Of a stretch of DNA of 64,000 bases, positions 17,809 through 26,163 are shown one piece after another (within the stretch, counting starts at the first letter, position 1; each line of letters opens with the position of its first letter). The notes under the pieces are model-generated. The model searched no databases. It was not told the DNA's origin and worked only from the letters and a program-made list of their open reading frames with translations. This DNA is from an uncultured Saprospiraceae bacterium (GTDB taxonomy: Bacteria > Bacteroidota > Bacteroidia > Chitinophagales > Saprospiraceae), in contig CALLAW010000008.1 in NCBI GenBank assembly GCA_938001865.1, positions 1-64,000 on the forward strand, read 5' to 3'. A program made the translations under genes and the position numbers.

Positions 17809-18552
17809 CTAAGCTTGAGTTTGCGGTTTAAGTTTTTGAATTAACTCATCTACCTCTAAGGCATCTGAGAGCTTGTACTTACCTATGGCAGTACGTATGA
17901 GACCATCTAGATATCCTCCTACACCGAGTTGGTGACCGAGATCATTGGCGATCGATCTAATGTAAGTCCCCTTACTTACCTTGAGGTCTAGCTCGAGATA
18001 GGGATTCATATAGCCAATAAAGCCAACATTGTGGACAAAGATGGTCCTTGGGTCTCGCTTGATAACCTTGCCTTCGCGAGCAAGCTTGTACAGTGGTCGT
18101 CCGTTTTTCTTCAATGCAGAGAACATTGGTGGTATCTGTTGTGACTCACCGATAAAACTCATCGCGGCATCTACGACCTGTTGGATATTGAGATGACTTG
18201 TATCTTTCTTTTCTTCTTCGATCATCTCTCGATCATACGACGCAGTCACTGCTCCGAGTTTGATCTTAGCTCGATAGTCCTTCTCCATCCCCTGCAAGAG
18301 ATCTATCTTCTTGGTACTCTTACCTGTACAGACGATGAGCAGACCTGTAGCTAGAGGGTCGAGTGTCCCGGCATGTCCTACTTTGATCTTTTTGATTTGA
18401 TACTTCGTACGGAGTAAGTTACGCAACTTACCCACCACATCGAATGATGTCCAGTCAAGAGGCTTATTGATTAATAATGTAGCACCTGCAAGGAAGTCCA
18501 CTTGATCGAGATCAGTATCCTTAGTGATGATATTAAACTTGAGTGTTGTCAT
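17809..18552 (-). CDS. truB: tRNA pseudouridine(55) synthase
   Basis: A 247-residue enzyme that isomerises U55 in the T-loop of tRNAs. Catalytic D65 lies in GHAGTLDPLATGLLIV, and the KL motif (INKPLDWTSFDVV, 28-40) precedes it. There is no C-terminal PUA domain, which is the usual short Bacteroidota form. It belongs to the conserved ftsX-DUF3098-uppP-truB order, with 58 bases to uppP and 6 to gldA. Confidence 0.95.
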   Translation of the reverse strand: MTTLKFNIITKDTDLDQVDFLAGATLLINKPLDWTSFDVVGKLRNLLRTKYQIKKIKVGHAGTLDPLATGLLIVCTGKSTKKIDLLQGMEKDYRAKIKLGAVTASYDREMIEEEKKDTSHLNIQQVVDAAMSFIGESQQIPPMFSALKKNGRPLYKLAREGKVIKRDPRTIFVHNVGFIGYMNPYLELDLKVSKGTYIRSIANDLGHQLGVGGYLDGLIRTAIGKYKLSDALEVDELIQKLKPQTQA

Positions 18553-18610
18553 ATGCTAATCGGTCGCAATGTTTTTTTTGGAATTATTCTGTCAGTATCC
18601 TAGCTAATCT

Positions 18611-19396
18611 CTATTGACTAAACAAAGATAACGCAATGATACCACCTCCTATGATAAAGCAGTAGTATGAAAAGTATTTAAGCTTTGCTTTTTTTACGAT
18701 CTCTACCATAAACTTACAAGCAAGTAACCCCACTACAAATGCAAAAATAAATCCAGTAAAATAATACGAAGTTGTTTGCTGTAAGACGATTTCGCCTCCT
18801 ATCAAGTCCTTAGCTATCTTACCAAATATCAATGGAATCACCATCAGGAATGAAAATCGTGCAGCTTCTGACCGTTCTACATTGAGGAGGAGTGCTGTAG
18901 AAATAGTAGCTCCAGATCTACTAATGCCAGGCAACATTGCGATCGCCTGCGCCAATCCGATTACGATTGCTCTAGGACCATCAATCTTACCAAAGGTCTC
19001 ATGCTTTCTGCCTGCATAGAGTAAGAGGAGCCCTGTAACGATCAACATCCCTCCTACTAGCTTGATCTGACGATCAAACATGACTTCCAATAACTCTTCG
19101 AAGAATAATCCGACTCCAACAGCAGGAATCATAGAGATCAATATAAACAGGATATAACTCGAATGCTCCTTAGAGAATATGCCTTTAATCAGCTTGAGTA
19201 TGTCTGACCTAAAGAAAATTACAGTACTGAGAGCCGTCGCAAAATGAAGAAGTACAGTCATCAACATCCCATTGCCCTGATCCAGATCGTCACCCATTAG
19301 ATACTCAACTATCTCTATATGTCCACTGCTGCTCACTGGCAAAAACTCAGTCAGACCTTGGACGATTCCAAGTATGATAGCTTCTATTATATCCAT
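18611..19396 (-). CDS. uppP: Undecaprenyl-diphosphate phosphatase
   Basis: A 261-residue polytopic membrane enzyme (BacA/UppP) that dephosphorylates undecaprenyl diphosphate on the outer face of the cytoplasmic membrane, freeing the carrier used by MraY. The two re-entrant active-site motifs are present: GLTEFLPVSSSGH (14-26, with E17, S23 and H26) and LPGISRSGATIS near residue 150. It is placed between a DUF3098 gene and truB. Together with popT downstream it covers the return half of the lipid-carrier cycle. Confidence 0.96.
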   Translation of the reverse strand: MDIIEAIILGIVQGLTEFLPVSSSGHIEIVEYLMGDDLDQGNGMLMTVLLHFATALSTVIFFRSDILKLIKGIFSKEHSSYILFILISMIPAVGVGLFFEELLEVMFDRQIKLVGGMLIVTGLLLLYAGRKHETFGKIDGPRAIVIGLAQAIAMLPGISRSGATISTALLLNVERSEAARFSFLMVIPLIFGKIAKDLIGGEIVLQQTTSYYFTGFIFAFVVGLLACKFMVEIVKKAKLKYFSYYCFIIGGGIIALSLFSQ

Positions 19397-19470
19397 AAGA
19401 TGGGACGAAGAGTCTGACGAGAGAATACCTCCAAAGGAGTGTTATCTCATAGACTAATCAGAGAGGGTGA

Positions 19471-19803
19471 TTAAGTGTTAGAGTTTTTATTACTAAATAT
19501 GGCAACAAACTGCATCCCAAGACCCGCAAGGATCAATATGGGGGAGATTACAGTCCTGACAGGACTATAGATAATAGACTCGTCCCAGACATCCGGTGAC
19601 GGCATCTTACCACCCATCATGAGTATCATGCCCAATGCAATCAGCCCTATACCAATCAGCATGTACTTATAATTTTCTCTCCCAAACAACAGATTGGAGT
19701 CATTACTGAGCATCAATTTATCCCTCTGAGATGCGACTGGAGTCACACCTTTCTTTGTGGACTTTGCTACTTCTATTGTTTTCTTCTTATTAGATTTTGC
19801 CAT
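19471..19803 (-). CDS. DUF3098 small membrane protein
   Basis: A 110-residue protein with a Lys/Ser-rich cytoplasmic N-terminus (about 45 residues) and two hydrophobic helices (YMLIGIGLIALGMILMM and VISPILILAGLGMQFVAIF), joined by the DUF3098 loop MPSPDVWDESIIYSPVR. The family almost always lies next to ftsX and uppP in Bacteroidota, suggesting a link with division or envelope synthesis. No biochemical function is known. Confidence 0.88.
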   Translation of the reverse strand: MAKSNKKKTIEVAKSTKKGVTPVASQRDKLMLSNDSNLLFGRENYKYMLIGIGLIALGMILMMGGKMPSPDVWDESIIYSPVRTVISPILILAGLGMQFVAIFSNKNSNT

Positions 19804-19916
19804 AGGTACTGAGCATTTTGTACAAAGATAAGCATTGCAGGTCTATTGTCTCTCTATTCTGACCGATAGACTGATATTTACTCCTAATCCCCGCAGGAGA
19901 TGGTTCACGTTGCACC

Positions 19917-20771
19917 TTATTCTATATCATAAAAGTTGATCTCCAAGTACCTCGTCAATTCGGCAAAGGTCGTGATGCTTATCGCAGCGATCATGGCCAA
20001 ATGAGTAATGGCAATACTGCCGATTACCTTGATGAAGGACAGATACTCACGGGTAAATGGATAGGAAAGTAACAATACTCCGATGAGAAGAATCAAGATA
20101 ATATCACTAATCAATAATGCTTTCAAAGTCTTAGACATCGTACTCTTCCTCAACGGTTGCCAGATAAATGACTTACGAGCCCCGACAATCTGCATCGTAT
20201 GGATCCTCTCCCGCTCTTGATGTAGACTATATCGGATCGATCCGATGACAAAGAAGAGAGCAAATAAAAATAAAATTCCTGTCAATAATGTCCCAATAAT
20301 CAAGAGTCTATTGAGGTTCTTCTTGATGAGGTTAAAGTTTTGCTCTTGATGCAGTAATGCTTTTACGGAAGTATGATCCTCAAGATAGACCTGCAAGTCT
20401 CTGATATACTCTGGATGGTAGGCATCAGATCTCAGTTGAAAGAAGATCAGATCAGAGAATGGATTATCAGCATCATCAGGGAGCTTATCGTCAGGCAGCA
20501 TAAGCTGAAATGCTTCTTGCTTAGTCTGTAGCTCTATCGTATTCTGCTTTACCCCCGATTGGGCTTCTAAGAGTTGAATCACTTCAGTATAATCAGAAGT
20601 CTTACTATCTTGCACGAGTTCCACAATGAATGGAATTTTTTCCTTTAAATATTTGCTGATATTACTGAGATGCAGTCCAAATATGAGCAATACAGTTAGC
20701 GTCAGCGTCACGAATGCTACTGAAGCTTGGGTATAAGAATTAAGAGACTGTGGTAATAATCTAGACGTCAT
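19917..20771 (-). CDS. ftsX: Cell division protein FtsX
   Basis: A 284-residue permease-like protein from the ATG at 20771; the frame is open further back to 20822, but MTSRLLPQSLNSYTQ is the typical short cytoplasmic start. It has one N-terminal helix (ASVAFVTLTLTVLLIFGL), an extracytoplasmic loop of about 110 residues, and three C-terminal helices, the FtsX layout. FtsX with the ATPase FtsE regulates peptidoglycan hydrolases at the septum; ftsE is not in this window. Its start codon and that of the divergent plus-strand gene share the palindrome catg at 20769-20772. Confidence 0.9.
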   Translation of the reverse strand: MTSRLLPQSLNSYTQASVAFVTLTLTVLLIFGLHLSNISKYLKEKIPFIVELVQDSKTSDYTEVIQLLEAQSGVKQNTIELQTKQEAFQLMLPDDKLPDDADNPFSDLIFFQLRSDAYHPEYIRDLQVYLEDHTSVKALLHQEQNFNLIKKNLNRLLIIGTLLTGILFLFALFFVIGSIRYSLHQERERIHTMQIVGARKSFIWQPLRKSTMSKTLKALLISDIILILLIGVLLLSYPFTREYLSFIKVIGSIAITHLAMIAAISITTFAELTRYLEINFYDIE

Positions 20772-21369
20772 GTCATATATAAAAAACACAAATATAACTT
20801 CTCTCGCCGTAATCCTCCTCAATCTGACAATATTCTGTCCTGCTATTTTTGGTCAGATCGACATTGATAATGGCTCATTTGAAGACACTCCAGCGGATGC
20901 TACCATGCCGTCAGGCTGGTGGTTGATCTCCAGAGGCACTACTCCAGATATCTTACCAGGTTACTGGGGAGTCTATGGTGACGCATCAGATGGTGAGACT
21001 TATATCGGGATGATCACAAGGCATGATGGCACGATCGAGAGTATCGGCCAACGACTCTCTGCGACCCTGATCGCTAAGCACTGCTACTCTGTCTCGATAG
21101 ACCTAGCTCAGTCATCAAGTTATGTAGGATACAATGCTCCCATCAAGCTTCGCATCTACATAGGATCGAGCCGTAAGTCCAAGGATCAGCTCATTTACCA
21201 AAGTGCCAAAATAGACAATCAAACATGGGAAACTCACACCATAGAGTTCTCTCCTGATGACAACTATCGCTATATTATCCTTGAAGCCTATACTGATGAA
21301 GGACCTCAGACTGCAGGCAATATCTTGATAGACCAGATGACATCTATCATAGACTGCAATAGAGCCTAA
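20770..21369 (+). CDS. Secreted jelly-roll-like protein of unknown function
   Basis: A 199-residue exported protein. Residues 1-28 make a signal peptide ending IFGQ. The mature part begins NGSFEDTPADATMPSGWW, a start often seen in carbohydrate-binding jelly-roll domains, followed by beta-strand-rich sequence (KLRIYIGSSR, WETHTIEFSPDDNYRYIILEAY). Sugar or surface binding is plausible but unproven. No sorting domain is present. The start codon overlaps that of divergent ftsX. Confidence 0.7.
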   Translation: MSYIKNTNITSLAVILLNLTIFCPAIFGQIDIDNGSFEDTPADATMPSGWWLISRGTTPDILPGYWGVYGDASDGETYIGMITRHDGTIESIGQRLSATLIAKHCYSVSIDLAQSSSYVGYNAPIKLRIYIGSSRKSKDQLIYQSAKIDNQTWETHTIEFSPDDNYRYIILEAYTDEGPQTAGNILIDQMTSIIDCNRA

Positions 21370-21408
21370 TGAGAATCATCATTGCAATAAATCTATAAAG
21401 TCTTAACT

Positions 21409-21861
21409 TTGATAAAAATTAAAATGATGAAACAGATACTCATAACTCTCTTTTGTATTACGACTCTTCTGCAAGTCGGCTATTCACAATTCAACTTTGG
21501 AGCTGGGCTTACCTACCTTGAGAGAGGGAGTGATATTGGTATCCAAGGGAAGACATTTTTGGGCCTTTCGGAGTATTGGGGAGCAGCGTTAGGAGCTGAC
21601 TTCATCTTGACCAATGACATTGTATTTGATATCAATGCTGATGCCCATTATCGGTTCAATGTGGGACAACAGAGTAGGATTCACCCGTTTGGAGGTCTCA
21701 ATCTGGCAAAGTTTCCAGAGAGTAGCGAAATAGATATTGGGATTAACTTTGGTGTATTTGCATCGTTCCCGATACAGAATAGACTCCAACTCTATCTCGA
21801 ACCAAAGGTAATCGTCGGAGGTCTGAAGACTTTCGTCCTCTCAGCAGGAGTAATGCTCTAG
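21409..21861 (+). CDS. Small outer-membrane beta-barrel protein
   Basis: A 150-residue protein with a signal peptide (core ILITLFCITTLL, cleavage after GYSQ). The mature part has alternating strands (FGAGLTYLERG, YWGAALGADFIL, VFDINADAHYRFNV, LQLYLEPKVIVGG) like eight-stranded outer-membrane barrels of the OmpX/porin-like class. The start could be Met1 (21409) or the MM pair at 21424. It follows the jelly-roll gene by 39 bases. No specific function. Confidence 0.7.
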   Translation: MIKIKMMKQILITLFCITTLLQVGYSQFNFGAGLTYLERGSDIGIQGKTFLGLSEYWGAALGADFILTNDIVFDINADAHYRFNVGQQSRIHPFGGLNLAKFPESSEIDIGINFGVFASFPIQNRLQLYLEPKVIVGGLKTFVLSAGVML

Positions 21862-21911
21862 CACTCGCAGGTAAATGTATCACAGCTGACCTTCAACATA
21901 ATTACAAACAG

Positions 21912-22787
21912 ATGACTCCTACGACTATCAGACTCGGTGGTGTACCAGAACACTTCAACCTACCACTCCATCTCGCAATAGAGGATGGCAGCTTCACTTC
22001 TCGTGGAGTAGACATCGATTGGACGACATTCCATGGTGGGACTGGTCAGATGACTAGAGCCCTTAGAGAAGATGAGATAGATGTCTGTATCCTACTCACA
22101 GAGGGCATCATCAAAGATATCATCGCAGGTAACCAATCAAAAATCATCTCAGGCTATATCAATACTCCACTTATCTGGGGAGTACACACTGGGGCCAACA
22201 ATAGTCTCAACAATCTCTCTGAGATCTATAGCCACCAATATGGAATCAGCCGATTTGGCTCAGGGTCTCACTTGATGGCCATCGTCGATGCGACAGGCCA
22301 AGAGATGAAGATCCAGAAAGATCAATTCCACATAATCAAAAACCTAGATGGAGCTCTATCATCTCTCACCGCTCTAGAGACAGATGTCTTCTATTGGGAA
22401 AAATATACAACTAAGCCATATGTCGATAATGGACAACTCCGCCGCCTTGGTGAGTTCGTCACTCCATGGCCATGTTTCATGATCGCAGCTACAGATAAGA
22501 TACTCCACGCAGAACCAACCGCTATCATACGCATGCTGAGGACGATCCATGACAGTTGTGACCAGTTTATGCAATCCCAAGAGAGTATCCCTCTCGTAGC
22601 TAAGCGGTACAATCAACAACTCAAAGATGTCGAACGGTGGTATCATAGTACAGAATGGGCCATTCACGGATGGGTAAGCGACAAGATGCTCAATAGTGTA
22701 GTACACAACCTACGAGTTGCAGATATCGTCTCATCAGATGATGTGATCCCTCAGTTAGTCTGGAAGAGAAATACCTCTACCACCTAG
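21912..22787 (+). CDS. SsuA/THI5-like substrate-binding protein without signal peptide
   Basis: A 291-residue type 2 periplasmic-binding fold. The opening TIRLGGVPEHFNLPLHLAIEDGSF and the EIDVCILLTEGIIKDI segment resemble SsuA/THI5/TauA-like binding proteins. There is no signal peptide or lipobox and no transporter gene nearby, so it is probably a cytosolic protein reusing the fold as an enzyme or sensor, as THI5 and MqnA do. The ligand is unknown. Confidence 0.75.
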   Translation: MTPTTIRLGGVPEHFNLPLHLAIEDGSFTSRGVDIDWTTFHGGTGQMTRALREDEIDVCILLTEGIIKDIIAGNQSKIISGYINTPLIWGVHTGANNSLNNLSEIYSHQYGISRFGSGSHLMAIVDATGQEMKIQKDQFHIIKNLDGALSSLTALETDVFYWEKYTTKPYVDNGQLRRLGEFVTPWPCFMIAATDKILHAEPTAIIRMLRTIHDSCDQFMQSQESIPLVAKRYNQQLKDVERWYHSTEWAIHGWVSDKMLNSVVHNLRVADIVSSDDVIPQLVWKRNTSTT

Positions 22788-22800
22788 ATCTTGGGTATCT

Positions 22801-23406
22801 CTATACTGACTTCACTGTCCTCAGAGGATACTGCAGTACTTCAAAATCCGCAGCATAGAAGGTGTTGAACTTAATTAAGAGTTCTGTTGACCACTTCAGA
22901 GGAGTTCTTTCTGATTGGTGGTGATGTGGCACTTCTTTCGGGAGAGGAATTCCGTGCTCTTTATGGATGCGTCCTATTATGGTATCGATACCCTCTTCAT
23001 ATCGGTAGACTGTGACATCTGTCTCAACAAAGTAAGACTGTGGTAGCCAATGATTATCAAGGTGATGTGGATTGCGACCAGCTAACTCAAGATGTCTGAT
23101 CATCCATGCTGAGAAGTTAGGTCTGAGATTGGGAGATTGTCCTTTGACTCTAAAAAAATACTCACTCTCTGCTCGGTCATAGGGATCCCTCACTATTGTA
23201 AATGCCGGACAATCAAGATGTGGGTCGAGTAATTTGAGGTAACTCATCGTAAAGTGCTGTGGCGAACATTTCAGAAAACTAGGAACCACTGTACTGTAAT
23301 ACGAAATCTCCCCCTGATCACTCAACCAATGCTCAAGAGATGTCCCTCCCGTCTTAGGAATATGGATGAAGAGGAGCTTGCAATCGTTAATCTTGAATAG
23401 TGGCAT
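22801..23406 (-). CDS. Sulfotransferase family protein
   Basis: A 201-residue cytosolic enzyme of the sulfotransferase-2 group. The PAPS 5'-phosphosulfate loop is FIHIPKTGGTSLE (residues 13-25), and the 3'-phosphate-binding segment is FTIVRDPYDRAESEYFF (about 70-86). Such enzymes sulfate glycans or other polymers. The acceptor is unknown and no glycan locus surrounds it. It converges on the SsuA-like gene with a 13-base gap. Confidence 0.85.
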   Translation of the reverse strand: MPLFKINDCKLLFIHIPKTGGTSLEHWLSDQGEISYYSTVVPSFLKCSPQHFTMSYLKLLDPHLDCPAFTIVRDPYDRAESEYFFRVKGQSPNLRPNFSAWMIRHLELAGRNPHHLDNHWLPQSYFVETDVTVYRYEEGIDTIIGRIHKEHGIPLPKEVPHHHQSERTPLKWSTELLIKFNTFYAADFEVLQYPLRTVKSV

Positions 23407-23641
23407 TGCGATACGGGTTTAGCATTAAAGGTAATACAAAGTTGTGTGAACTCTCAGATGTCCAAGATCTTCTTCGATATTAAAGAAAACTGTAGATATC
23501 GGAATCCTAGGACTTGACCCACTGAGAATATAAACGATTAATTAACTGATAAATAGCTTTTTAGACATTTGATTATATTCTAATATATACTAACCACTGA
23601 ATGCAAATCGTTATACCCGTCAATCACCAATACAACTGATT

Positions 23642-23776
23642 ATGAAAGTCATAGAATCTATAATTGATACTATTGTCATCACTGCAGTAGTCATGATCAC
23701 TCTCAGTGGCATTGTACGTCAACCTATCCACGAGACTCCACAGAGAAGCAATCTTCACCACATCGAGCAGGCATGA
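23642..23776 (+). CDS. Possible 44-residue single-helix membrane peptide
   Basis: An ATG at 23642 opens 44 codons to TGA at 23774-23776. Residues 7-25 (IDTIVITAVVMITLSGIV) form one hydrophobic helix, followed by a polar tail rich in His, Gln and Arg. No family is recognised. It sits alone in a 500-base gap with an AT-rich leader. The clear hydrophobic/polar split favours a real gene, but the length makes chance possible. Confidence 0.4.
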   Translation: MKVIESIIDTIVITAVVMITLSGIVRQPIHETPQRSNLHHIEQA

Positions 23777-23825
23777 TGCATCATATTTCAGAGTTGCTTA
23801 TAGTCCCCTTAATGAGATAGATAGA

Positions 23826-23864
23826 TAAAAAAAAAGAGCTAGCTTCATCTCTGAAACTAGCTCT
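23826..23864 (-). terminator. Intrinsic terminator of the Omp28-like gene
   Basis: Arms agagctag (23835-23842) and ctagctct (23857-23864), with inner ttc/gaa pairing, and a long A-run on the plus strand at 23827-23835 (U-run in the minus transcript). It lies 38 bases beyond the stop codon. Confidence 0.88.
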
Positions 23865-23902
23865 ATAAGTATTATCGTCTCTTTGTTAAAGAGTCTATTT
23901 AT

Positions 23903-25906
23903 TTAGTCTTTCGTAAACTGTACTATCGATGTCTGAGTACCAGAAGTCATCACAGTATAATATGTACCTGATGCAAGGTGCTCAACTTTCAATTGATGTT
24001 GGCTCTCTCCTACTGAAGTAAATCTATCAGTCATCAGTGTCTGACCGAGTGCATTGACAACTTTCACATCAATCACCTTAGACTCTTCCGTAGTCAACTC
24101 TAATGTAATGTCTCCACTTGTAGGATTAGGATAGAGGGAGATGTCTTCTCCTATCGGATTCACATCCACTGTTTGAGTAGTGAAGAGTTCTGTCATCGCT
24201 GCTTTGTAAGCGTTATTTATCGTCCCATCTGGATTGTGTAATATCATTACGATATCCATCTCTGTTACTTCCCACTCATCATTGAGCATGATAGAGTAAT
24301 CATAAGATTCAGAGTTACCTGCTGTCATTGCAGAGTTGAGTGGTGATCCGTCATACCCTAGAGGCACTGCTCGAGCTACGTGATCATAGACGATATCTTC
24401 TGCTGGTACAGGGTTAGGAAGATTTTCGTATCCTCCCATAGGTCCTTGTCCTCCTCCAGCGTAGAAGTTAGACTGAGACCAACCGTTTCCTGTTCCAGTT
24501 ACTCCATCTTCGATGAGTACAATAGATACTGCATAGTCAGTATTCATGTCTTCATTTGCTGTCACAGTACTCTGAAGGTTCAATACTCTTGATGGTCCAT
24601 CATAAGAACCTTCTAACTCAAAGGTACCTGCAGGAGCTTCAGTAATACTCTGTAGGAATGGGAGCTCTATATTACCTAGTGATCCAAATCCTGTACTTGC
24701 ACTAGCTCTATTAACCGTAATCCCTGGATAGCCACTGAATCCATGCTGACCATCATAACCACTCACCACCATAGGATCCCCGTTATGCACAGCGATACTT
24801 GCGAATAGCTTACCATACTTATCAGTCAGTGCATCTAGGAATACAGCTCCTCTAGGACACCAGCCACACCAAGTACCTGTACCTTCTTCGATAAGGACAC
24901 CTTTACCCTCTGCAGGAGTAGCACCTAAGAGAGAGTTACCTGACTTACTATTACATGGATCTTCGTCCACTGATCCACCATTGAGTGAGAGCACCTCTAA
25001 GACAAGCTCTTGCTGACCATCTACTAGTGTATACTCCTCTGGCAACATGAACTCTGTGGTAGCCCCTTTAGCTATAGCGATATTATCTACAGTAAATGTC
25101 TCTACACCTGATGGACTAGTCAATTGCAACTCGGCACTCACTATGACTTCTTCACCTTGGTTAGTCATCGTACCAAAGACTGGAGTCGACATACCTGTCA
25201 ATCCTCCTGATCCTAGGTCACCTATCTCTAGTGATGCATCGTACTGTCTTACTGGAGCATCTGCTGTGTGTGAAAAACTTACATCATCAACATAAAAGTC
25301 ATGCCCACCTAGCGGGAAAAGATCTAACGATGCTACTTGTGCATTTTCGTTGAAGAATGATCCAAGACAATCACCATTAACTGACACTGTCCAGACGTCA
25401 GTATCAAGATTAATCGCGTAGTCAATTACGTTCCAAGTGTCTAATGAGAGTACTGTACTTAGTCTCGTCTCATTCCCTGCATTGGTAAATTGGACATCAC
25501 CAGTACCGAACACAGTACAGTTATGTGCCCATACCTGACCGATAGTAGTCTCGCCTTGGAAGTTCCAATATGCTCCAGCGCCAGCCCTAACGTATACGGC
25601 CATAGAAAAATTAAATACCCCTGTTGAATAGGCAGTATTGCCAAACGGGAGCACTACATCTTGAGGACCTCCATTGGCAGCTCCAACAAAATGGATACTA
25701 TTAGTTCCACTCAATGCTTGATCAGTTGTGATCGCGGCATCTTCAGCATTACCAGTAGTCCCTGACCATGTCGTCCACTCACTCGATTGGACACCGATGT
25801 AGTCTCCTGTAGAGTAGGACTCAAAATCATCAGAAAATTCCACTTGGGCTACTGCCTGAGTGAAAACAAATCCGAATAAAAATAAAAATGTGTATAATCT
25901 TATCAT
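23903..25906 (-). CDS. Omp28-related protein with T9SS sorting domain
   Basis: A 667-residue secreted protein. After the signal peptide (1-20, ending AVAQ) come a jelly-roll/lectin-like region (about 21-215, FSDDFESYSTGDYIG through YVDDVSFSH), an Ig-like segment (about 225-315), and an Omp28 domain with thioredoxin-type EEGTGTWCGWCPRG (Cys pair near 343-346). The C-terminal 80 residues are a type A T9SS sorting domain (ISLYPNPTSGDITLEL to the end). It should be exported by the T9SS to the cell surface. Omp28 function is not established; the CxxC site suggests redox or metal chemistry. Confidence 0.87.
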   Translation of the reverse strand: MIRLYTFLFLFGFVFTQAVAQVEFSDDFESYSTGDYIGVQSSEWTTWSGTTGNAEDAAITTDQALSGTNSIHFVGAANGGPQDVVLPFGNTAYSTGVFNFSMAVYVRAGAGAYWNFQGETTIGQVWAHNCTVFGTGDVQFTNAGNETRLSTVLSLDTWNVIDYAINLDTDVWTVSVNGDCLGSFFNENAQVASLDLFPLGGHDFYVDDVSFSHTADAPVRQYDASLEIGDLGSGGLTGMSTPVFGTMTNQGEEVIVSAELQLTSPSGVETFTVDNIAIAKGATTEFMLPEEYTLVDGQQELVLEVLSLNGGSVDEDPCNSKSGNSLLGATPAEGKGVLIEEGTGTWCGWCPRGAVFLDALTDKYGKLFASIAVHNGDPMVVSGYDGQHGFSGYPGITVNRASASTGFGSLGNIELPFLQSITEAPAGTFELEGSYDGPSRVLNLQSTVTANEDMNTDYAVSIVLIEDGVTGTGNGWSQSNFYAGGGQGPMGGYENLPNPVPAEDIVYDHVARAVPLGYDGSPLNSAMTAGNSESYDYSIMLNDEWEVTEMDIVMILHNPDGTINNAYKAAMTELFTTQTVDVNPIGEDISLYPNPTSGDITLELTTEESKVIDVKVVNALGQTLMTDRFTSVGESQHQLKVEHLASGTYYTVMTSGTQTSIVQFTKD

Positions 25907-26163
25907 TTCGATTAATTTACTGTTAACAAAATATTATCATTATTAAAATACTAATGTATGGAATAAATCACTTCTTCATTCTATCCAATGCATACTAAAT
26001 TGTCTTTTTGTGTACTACAATGCAATTTTAGCCTATTCACAATAATATTTATCGAGCATTCAAGAATAATGAAGTATCTTTCCATGTCGTTTGGTTGAAA
26101 TCACTTAATTTTTATCAATTGTAAACTAATCTACAAACTCTAATTTATATAGAATACCAACCC

